Shown: positions 1 through 5,127 of the stretch, piece by piece
Numbering within the stretch: the first letter of the stretch is position 1
Layout: each line of letters opens with the position of its first letter
NCBI GenBank assembly: GCA_964396715.1
Contig: CAYNFQ010000020.1
Span: forward strand, 1-15,431
Origin: CAYNFQ01 sp964396715
GTDB taxonomy: Bacteria > Patescibacteriota > Microgenomatia > Daviesbacterales > UBA10151
Reading direction: 5' to 3'
DNA length: 15,431 nt
Program-made: the position numbers and the translations under genes
The notes under the pieces: generated by a model
What the model was told of the DNA's origin: nothing
The model's database searches: none
What the model saw: the letters and a program-made list of their open reading frames with translations, nothing else

Positions 1-23
1 CGCGCAGAGCTCTGCAAAGCCCT
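1..23. repeat. Left inverted repeat flanking the serine recombinase
   Basis: These 23 bases are the exact reverse complement of 1599-1621. Each copy contains the 12-bp palindrome GCAGAGCTCTGC. A third, shorter match (gcgcagagc) follows at 1631-1639. The pair brackets the recombinase gene. The repeat may extend left of the window edge, so its full length is unknown. Confidence 0.85.
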
Positions 24-88
24 TTTTATACGAGACTGCAAGTTGCCGGAGTAAAAAAGAACAAAAAACGGAAGGACGCGAAAATTTT

Positions 89-112
89 GGGATTTCTTAG
101 AAAAGAAATCCC
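89..112. repeat. Perfect hairpin upstream of the recombinase
   Basis: A 10-bp stem, GGGATTTCTT with AAGAAATCCC, closes a four-base AGAA loop. No T-tract follows on the plus strand, so a standard terminator for plus-strand transcription is unlikely. It lies about 40 bp upstream of the candidate -10 of the recombinase and could be a recombination or regulatory element. Confidence 0.6.
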
Positions 113-127
113 TGCTCGCAAGCTCGC

Positions 128-156
128 TTAAAGAACTTTTTATCATTACTTATAAA
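128..156 (+). promoter_or_regulatory. Candidate promoter of the recombinase
   Basis: TTAAAG (128-133) and TATAAA (151-156) are separated by 17 bp. Transcription would begin near 163, leaving a leader of about 16 nt before the ATG at 179. The -35 match is weak and no strong Shine-Dalgarno is visible. Confidence 0.4.
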
Positions 157-178
157 AGAAGATAAGATTAAAATTATT

Positions 179-1837
179 ATGAAATATGTAGCATATTGTC
201 GAAAATCAAGAGAAGAAAAAGATAAACAGATACTGTCCATCTCTGCTCAAATAGCGGAGTTGAAGGAGTACGCTAAAAGGGAACATTTAGAGATTACTGA
301 ATTTGTGGAAGAGGAGAAAACAGCTAAGAGTCCTGGGAGAGAAAAATTTGCAGAGGTTCTAAGAAAAATAGAAAAGCAACAAGTAAACGGGATTATTGCA
401 TGGCACCCCGACCGATTAGCAAGAAATAGTATTGATGGCGGAAAAATAATTTATCTTCTTGATACCGGAAAACTGCTTGATTTAAAGTTTCCGACCTCTT
501 GGTTTGAAAATACTCCCCAGGGAAAGTTCATGTTAAATATAGCTTTTGGGCAAAGTAAGTATTATGTAGATAATTTATCTGAAAATGTTAAAAGAGGATT
601 GAGACAAAAATTAAGAAATGGGGTCTGGCCGGGAAAAGCCACTTATGGCTATGTAAATAACCCCAAAACTCGAGGAGTAGATGTAGACGCTGAAAAACTA
701 AAGGCAATTAAGAAAGCATTTGAATTATTTGGTGAAGGAGATAAAACCTATACTGATATAGCAAATTTTCTCTTTAAGTTTGGATTAAAAAGAAGAAATG
801 GAAAGCCCCTGCATATAAATGAAATTCATCAGATTTTATCAAATAGATTTTATGTTGGCATTATGGAATACAATGGGGAATATCACGAAGGCACCCATAA
901 AACAATAATTTCAAAAGAGCTATTCCAAAAAGTCCAACAAGAATTAAAGTTTAGGGATAGGCATAAAAAAAGAAGATATAATTTTGCCTTTATGGGACTG
1001 ATGAAATGTGGGGAGTGCGGAGCTACTATCACTGCTGAATCCCACAAAAAATTCTACAAAGGAACTAACAGGACAGTTGAATATGTTTACTACAGATGCA
1101 CTAAAAAAATTAAACCCTGCAACCAACCCTACATTTCAGAACCGGAATTAGAACAACAATTTAGAAAAGCCATTGATGATGTAGCACTTCCTGAAACCTG
1201 GGGAAAACAATGGTACAAGTGGTTAGATGAAGATGAAAAATTAGAGACTGTATCCATTTGTGAGAACATTGAAAAATTGAAACTGGAACTAAAAGACATA
1301 GATATAAAACTTAATAAACTTCTTGATGGATATTTAGAAGGGATTATTGAACCCGAAGTTTACAAGTCAAAAAAGAACGAATTTTTCGAAGAAAAATTAA
1401 AAATTAATGAAGAATTGGGACAAATAAACATAAATGGTTCGAGTTGGCTCGAACCTTTCAAAAACTTCATTGGTAGCGCACTATCGTGCGCAAAAATCGC
1501 GCGCGCAAAAAATACATGCTCCGATTTAGCAATCGGAGCAAAAACTGTCGGCTCGAACTTCTTTTTAACTGATCAACGGCTTGTCCCAGAATATAATCAG
1601 GGCTTTGCAGAGCTCTGCGCGCCCTCTTCCGCGCAGAGCCACTCCAGGCTCAATTTTGCGGATTCACTTTCTGTCGGGGTGGGGGGAATTGAACCCACTG
1701 CTTCCCGCTCCCAAAGCGGGCGTTCTACCGATGAACTACACCCCGGTGCTGGTGAAGGGAGTCGAACCCTTATGCCTTTTGGGCACTCGCTCTTAAGGCG
1801 AGCGTGTATGCCATTCCACCACACCAGCTTAATTTAG
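179..1837 (+). CDS. Large serine recombinase (resolvase/invertase family)
   Basis: A site-specific DNA recombinase of the large serine type, which cuts and rejoins att sites through a covalent phosphoserine link. The N-terminal resolvase domain (about 1-145) carries the nucleophile Ser10 in CRKS and the arginine-rich DRLARN (78-83). A recombinase domain follows (about 150-260), then a zinc ribbon with Cys277, Cys280, Cys307 and Cys314, then a coiled coil (about 350-415). All core parts are present, so the enzyme may be active. The C-terminus is odd: from about residue 499 to the stop the frame reads antisense through tRNA-Pro and tRNA-Leu. That tail is an accident of position rather than a domain, although it would be translated. 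The preceding stretch (about 420-495) is unusually rich in DNA palindromes. The gene was probably acquired with a mobile element; its cargo, if any, lies left of the window. Confidence 0.92.
   Translation: MKYVAYCRKSREEKDKQILSISAQIAELKEYAKREHLEITEFVEEEKTAKSPGREKFAEVLRKIEKQQVNGIIAWHPDRLARNSIDGGKIIYLLDTGKLLDLKFPTSWFENTPQGKFMLNIAFGQSKYYVDNLSENVKRGLRQKLRNGVWPGKATYGYVNNPKTRGVDVDAEKLKAIKKAFELFGEGDKTYTDIANFLFKFGLKRRNGKPLHINEIHQILSNRFYVGIMEYNGEYHEGTHKTIISKELFQKVQQELKFRDRHKKRRYNFAFMGLMKCGECGATITAESHKKFYKGTNRTVEYVYYRCTKKIKPCNQPYISEPELEQQFRKAIDDVALPETWGKQWYKWLDEDEKLETVSICENIEKLKLELKDIDIKLNKLLDGYLEGIIEPEVYKSKKNEFFEEKLKINEELGQININGSSWLEPFKNFIGSALSCAKIARAKNTCSDLAIGAKTVGSNFFLTDQRLVPEYNQGFAELCAPSSAQSHSRLNFADSLSVGVGGIEPTASRSQSGRSTDELHPGAGEGSRTLMPFGHSLLRRACMPFHHTSLI
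1436..1539. repeat. Cluster of perfect hairpins inside the recombinase 3' coding region
   Basis: Three perfect hairpins occur within about 100 bp: 1436-1455 (GGTTCGAG/CTCGAACC, 4-base loop), 1476-1491 (GCGCAC/GTGCGC, 4-base loop) and 1518-1539 (GCTCCGAT/ATCGGAGC, 6-base loop). A GC alternation (CGCGCGCGC) lies between the second and third. The first stem is formed by the codons of the GSSWLEP stretch, so protein and DNA-structure constraints coexist. Confidence 0.7.
1599..1621. repeat. Right inverted repeat flanking the serine recombinase
   Basis: Exact reverse complement of bases 1-23, lying within the 3' part of the recombinase frame and about 50 bp from the 3' end of tRNA-Pro. It may be an arm of a recombination site or a mobile-element boundary. 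Confidence 0.85.
1674..1745 (-). tRNA. tRNA-Pro (anticodon UGG)
   Basis: A 72-nt cloverleaf on the minus strand. The acceptor stem CGGGGTG pairs with CACCCCG, followed by discriminator A. The anticodon stem CCCGC/GCGGG encloses loop TTTGGGA, giving UGG. The T arm is GTGGG-TTCAATT-CCCCC with one U-C mismatch at its second pair. CCA is not encoded. It follows tRNA-Leu after a single nucleotide, so the two are presumably one transcript. The recombinase frame crosses it antisense. Confidence 0.93.
1747..1828 (-). tRNA. tRNA-Leu (anticodon UAA)
   Basis: An 82-nt type II tRNA. The acceptor stem GCTGGTG pairs with CACCAGC, with discriminator A. The anticodon stem CTCGC/GCGAG encloses loop CTTAAGA, giving UAA. 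A long variable arm (TGCC-caaaa-GGCA) and the T arm AAGGG-TTCGACT-CCCTT complete it. The 5' half, up to the anticodon loop, is duplicated in diverged form at 2101-2159. The 3' half is unique in this window. Confidence 0.95.
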
Positions 1838-1840
1838 ACA

Positions 1841-1846
1841 ATTATA
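1841..1846 (-). promoter_or_regulatory. -10 element upstream of tRNA-Leu
   Basis: A perfect TATAAT on the minus strand lies 12 nt upstream of the tRNA-Leu 5' end, between it and the GIY-YIG stop codon. The -35 region is weak. The intact tRNA may therefore have a promoter of its own besides the one upstream of the displaced 5' half. Confidence 0.5.
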
Positions 1847-1853
1847 CTCTACC

Positions 1854-2099
1854 TCAATGTAATCTTAAAATCTCTTTAATAATTTCACGACCAAAACCTG
1901 ACTTGAGGTATTTTTCCATAATTCGTGCTTCCTGTCTTGTAGGACAAATTTCTACATGTATAAGTTCAACAGGTAAACGGAATTTTGTGGATTGGGTTTT
2001 ACCCGCCAGATGATCCTTAAGTCTGTGATCTAAATTAGAGGTAAGACCTTTATAAACTTCTCCCGTTTTTGAACTCCTGAGTACGTAAACATAAAACAT
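1854..2099 (-). CDS. Small GIY-YIG endonuclease-like protein
   Basis: An 81-residue single-domain GIY-YIG protein of the free-standing UPF0213 type, a family of small predicted nucleases. Visible features are the GIY-like strand with Tyr3 and Tyr5, the YIG-like VYKG with Tyr16, Arg26 in the helix, and the metal-ligand Glu62 in RIMEKYLKSG. It begins with ATG at 2099, directly after the anticodon-loop sequence of the truncated tRNA-Leu copy. The AAGAG of that tRNA fragment sits just before the start codon. It is transcribed toward the intact tRNA-Leu. The position between a displaced tRNA 5' half and a whole tRNA suggests that it came in by insertion at the tRNA anticodon loop. Whether it still cleaves DNA cannot be told. 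Confidence 0.9.
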   Translation of the reverse strand: MFYVYVLRSSKTGEVYKGLTSNLDHRLKDHLAGKTQSTKFRLPVELIHVEICPTRQEARIMEKYLKSGFGREIIKEILRLH

Positions 2100-2100
2100 C

Positions 2101-2159
2101 CTCTTAAGGCGAGCGCGCCTGCCTGACGGCAGTCAGGTATACCATTCCGCCACACCAGC
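2101..2159 (-). pseudogene. Displaced 5' half of tRNA-Leu, interrupted by a palindrome
   Basis: On the minus strand this begins GCTGGTGTGGCGGAATGG, close to the intact tRNA-Leu, runs through the D arm, and matches again from CGCTCGCC to CTTAAGAG in the anticodon loop, where similarity stops. About 20 bp of palindromic sequence replaces one base at the end of the D arm. The anticodon 3' strand, variable arm, T arm and acceptor 3' strand are all missing, so it cannot form a tRNA. Confidence 0.85.
2119..2137. repeat. Short GC-rich palindrome inserted in the tRNA-Leu fragment
   Basis: CCTGAC-GGCA-GTCAGG (2122-2137) is a perfect hairpin. It overlaps an alternative hairpin, CTGCC-TGAC-GGCAG (2119-2132). 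Both are variants of a CCTGCC/GGCAGG-type palindrome that I recall as frequent in Patescibacteria genomes. It interrupts the D-arm/anticodon-arm junction of the displaced tRNA half. Confidence 0.65.
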
Positions 2160-2169
2160 TTGTAGGGGT

Positions 2170-2199
2170 ATTGTATCAAAAACCACCTGTAGTGAGCAA
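2170..2199 (-). promoter_or_regulatory. Promoter of the tRNA-fragment/GIY-YIG/tRNA unit
   Basis: On the minus strand, TTGCTC (2199-2194) and TACAAT (2175-2170) are separated by 18 bp. Transcription would begin a few bases before the tRNA-Leu fragment at 2159. This is probably the original tRNA-Leu promoter, now driving the GIY-YIG gene and perhaps reading on into both tRNAs. Confidence 0.55.
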
Positions 2200-2210
2200 G
2201 CGTCGAAGTC

Positions 2211-2239
2211 TTGACATTTTCCAGAAGTTGGATTATCTT
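2211..2239 (+). promoter_or_regulatory. Near-leaderless promoter of the 2252 membrane gene
   Basis: A perfect TTGACA (2211-2216), a 17-bp spacer and TATCTT (2234-2239). The predicted transcript starts near 2246, only about 6 nt before the ATG at 2252. No Shine-Dalgarno is present. Confidence 0.6.
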
Positions 2240-2251
2240 AATCACATCTTT

Positions 2252-2914
2252 ATGAAAAATTTACAAAAGAAATTAATCTTTTTAACACTTTTTACTATTC
2301 TTGCTTTTATCAGTTTACAAGTGCCTTTTAATAAATTAGCAGGATCTAATGTATCTTTTACTCTGTTTGATTTTTTTGCCCCAATTGCCGGGGCGTTTTT
2401 AGGCCCAATGTATGGCATAGTTTCTGTATTTGCAGTGATGGTTGTAAACAACTTAATGAAAGATGTTCCCTGGACAACAGGGACCATAATCAGGTTTTTC
2501 CCAACTCTTTTTGCAGTGTATTATTTTGCTCAAATTTCCAAAAAGGGGACTGGAAAGTGGATTTTAGCAGTGCCCATCTTAGCTATTTTCGCATTTTTAG
2601 CTCACCCAAACGGCAGACAAGTGCCCTATTACACCTTATTTTGGTTGATGCCTGTAATTGCTTACAAATTCAGGGCTAATTTGTGGATGAAAAGTTTAGG
2701 GGCCACATTTACAGCCCACTCTGTAGGTGGTGCAGCTTGGATATGGGCCTTTAATTTGCCGGCTGCAGTTTGGCATTCTTTAATTCCGGTAGTAATTTCC
2801 GAAAGACTGCTTTTCACAACCGGCATTGCTGTTTCATTTATCATTACTCAAAAAGTGCTCGCTTTCCTTGCTGCAAAACATGTTCTACCAAAACTTGAAG
2901 TTTCCCAAACTTAA
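2252..2914 (+). CDS. Six-helix membrane protein, ECF S-component-like
   Basis: A 220-residue integral membrane protein with about six hydrophobic segments. The frame is open further upstream, but ATG 2252 fits: it lies just after a good promoter and begins MKNLQKK before the first helix. The stretch FFAPIAGAFLGPMYGIVSVF followed by a polar VNNLMKD resembles the glycine-rich second and third helices of substrate-binding S components of ECF vitamin transporters. That is a fold-level impression, not a family match. No ATPase or T component is visible nearby, which would fit the shared-module type of ECF transporter. Its last 35 bases overlap the start of a RibD_C-like reductase gene, so the two are probably translationally coupled and may act on a related pterin or flavin compound. 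It could also be an unrelated small membrane protein. Confidence 0.6.
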   Translation: MKNLQKKLIFLTLFTILAFISLQVPFNKLAGSNVSFTLFDFFAPIAGAFLGPMYGIVSVFAVMVVNNLMKDVPWTTGTIIRFFPTLFAVYYFAQISKKGTGKWILAVPILAIFAFLAHPNGRQVPYYTLFWLMPVIAYKFRANLWMKSLGATFTAHSVGGAAWIWAFNLPAAVWHSLIPVVISERLLFTTGIAVSFIITQKVLAFLAAKHVLPKLEVSQT

Positions 2915-3458
2915 AAATCGCCCTTTTTTCTATACTAATTTTGTGATGAGCCTGGATGGTAAGGTGGCTGTTAAAAGATTAGGCTATTGGCCAATAGGTT
3001 CTAAGTTCGACCATAAAGTCTTAGTGGAACTGAGAGCTTATGCAGATTGCCTGATACACGGCAAAAATCTATACCATGAATTTGGCGCTCTTACACAAGC
3101 ATCACTAAAAAAGGCCCGGTTTAAGGCTTTAAGAAAAAAATTGGGCAAAAATCCCGATCTGCCATATATTGTGGGGAGTCATGATTTAAAAAGCTTATCT
3201 AAAAATTTGCATAAAAAAGGCTATCAGTGTGTCTTAGTTGAGGGTGGCCCCACCCTTTTGGGATCATTCTTAAAAGAAAATTTAATGGATGAGATATTTT
3301 TAACTATCGCTCCCAAGATCTATGGAAGCCAAAATTTAACCACGCTAAATTTGGTGGAAGGTACTCTTCTTCCACCAAATCAAATAAAACACCTTAAACT
3401 AATTTCTGTGAAGAAAATTAAAGATGAGTTATTTTTAAGATACTTTGTGAAATCTTAG
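2880..3458 (+). CDS. RibD C-terminal / dihydrofolate reductase-like protein
   Basis: A 192-residue stand-alone RibD_C domain, the Rossmann-like NADPH-dependent reductase fold shared by riboflavin biosynthesis reductases and DHFR. Supporting motifs are the N-terminal FVMSLDGKVA, LRAYADCLIHGKNLY in the middle, and the cofactor-loop VEGGPTLLGSFLKENLMDEI with IAPKIYG near the end. There is no deaminase domain, unlike full RibD. The substrate cannot be read from sequence: a riboflavin precursor or a folate/pterin are both possible, and no classical DHFR gene is seen here. ATG 2880 is preferred over in-frame codons further upstream because it places the first strand directly at PFFYTNFVMSLDG. It overlaps the membrane gene by 35 nt, and its stop codon overlaps that of the convergent RRM gene. 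Confidence 0.85.
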   Translation: MFYQNLKFPKLKNRPFFYTNFVMSLDGKVAVKRLGYWPIGSKFDHKVLVELRAYADCLIHGKNLYHEFGALTQASLKKARFKALRKKLGKNPDLPYIVGSHDLKSLSKNLHKKGYQCVLVEGGPTLLGSFLKENLMDEIFLTIAPKIYGSQNLTTLNLVEGTLLPPNQIKHLKLISVKKIKDELFLRYFVKS

Positions 3459-3715
3459 CGTTCTTCTCTTGGTCTGGCAATGTTAACAACGATCTTGCGG
3501 CCTTCAACATCTGTACCGTTAAGATTTTTAACTGCGTTTTGAGCTTCTTCGTCTGTGGACATTTCCACAAAACCAAAGCCTCTGGATCTGCCTGTTTCAC
3601 GATCCTTGACAACTTGAGCTGAAACAACAGTACCGGCCTGAGCAAAAAGCTGAGCCAAGGCTGCATCATCAACTGCCCAAGGCAAAGAACCTACGAACAA
3701 TTTTCTATTATTCAA
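3455..3715 (-). CDS. RRM-domain RNA-binding protein
   Basis: An 86-residue single RNA recognition motif with a short basic tail. RNP2 is LFVGSL (6-11) and RNP1 is RGFGFVEM (45-52), both with the expected aromatic residues. It resembles the small Rbp proteins of cyanobacteria and other bacteria, which bind single-stranded RNA and in cyanobacteria are often cold-induced. The start is TTG at 3715: GGAGGTGA lies upstream with GGAGG 9 nt from it, and the domain begins immediately afterwards. The whole Shine-Dalgarno lies in a perfect 12-bp hairpin (3718-3758), so translation is likely controlled by RNA structure, perhaps by temperature or by the protein itself. Confidence 0.93.
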   Translation of the reverse strand: MNNRKLFVGSLPWAVDDAALAQLFAQAGTVVSAQVVKDRETGRSRGFGFVEMSTDEEAQNAVKNLNGTDVEGRKIVVNIARPREER

Positions 3716-3717
3716 TA

Positions 3718-3758
3718 AAATTCACCTCCCATCTTTAATTTTCTGTGGAGGTGAATTT
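3718..3758 (-). promoter_or_regulatory. Hairpin sequestering the RRM gene ribosome binding site
   Basis: In the mRNA, AAATTCACCTCC (3758-3747) is perfectly complementary to GGAGGTGAATTT (3729-3718), giving a 12-bp stem with a 17-nt AU-rich loop. The 3' arm is the Shine-Dalgarno and the TTG start comes two bases later. The arrangement matches an RNA thermometer or an autoregulatory operator. Confidence 0.75.
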
Positions 3759-3796
3759 ACTTAAAAAACACTAAATACACTTTAACCACTGTTAAT

Positions 3797-3825
3797 ATTA
3801 TCTCATAAAGAGTAGCGCAATGCAA
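3797..3825 (-). promoter_or_regulatory. Promoter of the RRM gene
   Basis: On the minus strand, TTGCAT (3825-3820), a 17-bp spacer and GATAAT (3802-3797). The predicted leader of roughly 75 nt would contain the whole RBS-sequestering hairpin. Confidence 0.5.
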
Positions 3826-3869
3826 GTCTACGATATGACTCATCTAAAATGTTCCCCAAATTGATTCAT

Positions 3870-5113
3870 TGCCTCATGTAAGATTGTTCCCCAAAATTAC
3901 CTCCTAAGGAAGGGGGTGATTACATTGAAGGAAGATAAATATGCACTACTTAGGATTTTTTCTTCTAAGTACAGAAAGGCTTCTACAAAGCAAAAGGGGT
4001 TAATTTTAACTGAGGTTGTCAGCTTAACTGGTTATCATAGGAAACATGCCAGGAGGTTACTGGTTAATCCCCCCTTAAGAAGCAAGTTTAAAAGATACAG
4101 ACCATCAACTTACCTAACCATCTTGCCTCAGCTCAAGAAGCTTTGGGCAGTATCAAACTTTGCCTGTGGGAAGATCTTGGTACCAGCTATACCGGAGTTT
4201 CTTGAATCTCTCAAAAGGCATAAAGAAATTAAGGTGAGTAGCCTTGAGGAAAAGATGCTCCTTAAAATTTCAGCAGCCACAGTAGATAGATTACTTAAGG
4301 TAGACAGAAAAAGACTTCAGATTAAAGGCAGATCTGGTACAAAACCGGGAACATTACTTAAGAATCAAATACCAGTCAGGATATTTACTCCCTGGGATGA
4401 ACAAACTCCGGGATTTCTGGAGATTGATTTGGTAGCTCATTGTGGGGATAGTTTGATGGATACCCACATTAACTCACTTGATGCTGTGGACATTGCCACT
4501 ACATGGACTGAGAAACAGGCCTGTATGGGAAAGTCTGAGAGAGCAGTCATTGCAGCATATGAGGATATGGAAAAAAGATTTCCCTTTAAGATTCTGGGTA
4601 TTGATTCAGATAATGGCTCTGAGTTTGTTAACTGGCATTTCTTAAGGCTGGCCAAAAGGAAACAAATCACTTTTACCAGATCCAGAGCCTACAGGAAAAA
4701 TGACCAGGCTCATATTGAACAGAAGAATTTCTCAACTGTCAGAAAAATCATTGGGTACAGAAGGCTGGAAACCCAAAAGCAGCTAGTACTCTTAAACAGA
4801 ATCTACCAGCTACTTTCTGATTACTTAAACTTCTTCATCCCAACCTTAAAGCTTGTCAGGAAAGTTCATATTGGCTCTAAGGTTAAAAGGATCTATGACA
4901 AACCTAAAACTCCCTACCAGAGAGTACTGGAACATCCGGATATTCCAGAGGATACCAAAACTTCTCTTAGGAGTAAATATCTGACATTAAATCCTGCTGA
5001 TTTGTTGAGAAAGATTAACAGGTTAACCAACAATCTGTTAAAAGGCTAGTCGTTTTAGGAAGATTTAATATGATTCATTAACTCTCATTTCGGGAGTATT
5101 CTTACGTGAGGCA
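3870..5113 (+). mobile_element. Complete insertion sequence with DDE transposase
   Basis: Imperfect terminal inverted repeats bound the element. The left end TGCCTCATGTAAGATTGTTC (3870-3889) aligns with the reverse complement of the right end, TGCCTCACGTAAGAATACTC (5113-5094), 16 of 20 bases, and similarity continues inward over TCCC and AAA. One transposase gene fills the interior. A second copy of TGTTCCCCAAA lies outside the left end (3850-3860), and TGATTCATT occurs both just outside the left end and inside the right end, so the exact boundary is uncertain. No clear target duplication is seen. The element lies between the RRM and Fic genes and breaks neither. Confidence 0.8.
3916..5049 (+). 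CDS. IS transposase, rve/DDE integrase fold (IS481/ISNCY-like)
   Basis: A 377-residue transposase. An N-terminal helix-turn-helix region (about 20-60, with LTEVVSLTGYHRKHARRLL) is followed by an RNase H-like catalytic core. The triad is Asp171 (LEIDLVAHCG), Asp232 (GIDSDNGSEF) and Glu268 (QAHIEQKN), with a D-35-E spacing that fits the retroviral-integrase superfamily. The frame is intact, so the element may be active. The start is either GTG 3916 or TTG 3925. The upstream AAGGAAGGGGGTGA gives TTG 3925 the better spacing from a Shine-Dalgarno. The family name is given only to superfamily level. Confidence 0.9.
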   Translation: MITLKEDKYALLRIFSSKYRKASTKQKGLILTEVVSLTGYHRKHARRLLVNPPLRSKFKRYRPSTYLTILPQLKKLWAVSNFACGKILVPAIPEFLESLKRHKEIKVSSLEEKMLLKISAATVDRLLKVDRKRLQIKGRSGTKPGTLLKNQIPVRIFTPWDEQTPGFLEIDLVAHCGDSLMDTHINSLDAVDIATTWTEKQACMGKSERAVIAAYEDMEKRFPFKILGIDSDNGSEFVNWHFLRLAKRKQITFTRSRAYRKNDQAHIEQKNFSTVRKIIGYRRLETQKQLVLLNRIYQLLSDYLNFFIPTLKLVRKVHIGSKVKRIYDKPKTPYQRVLEHPDIPEDTKTSLRSKYLTLNPADLLRKINRLTNNLLKG

Positions 5114-5127
5114 TAACGGCTAATATT

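Noticed and set aside
1674..1837. The recombinase C-terminal 54 residues as a real protein domain
   Set aside because: They are the antisense translation of tRNA-Pro and tRNA-Leu, whose cloverleaves are fully supported.
1854..2159. A group I intron in tRNA-Leu(UAA), as in cyanobacteria
   Set aside because: The downstream part is a complete tRNA with its own 5' half, not just a 3' exon, and I see no intron core helices; duplication of the 5' half fits insertion better.
2030..2245. 71-residue minus-strand ORF over the tRNA fragment
   Set aside because: It translates the promoter, the tRNA remnant and a palindrome, and overlaps the better supported GIY-YIG gene.
3841..3869. Target duplication of the insertion sequence
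   Set aside because: The bases outside the left and right terminal repeats (ending gattcat and starting taacggc) do not match convincingly.
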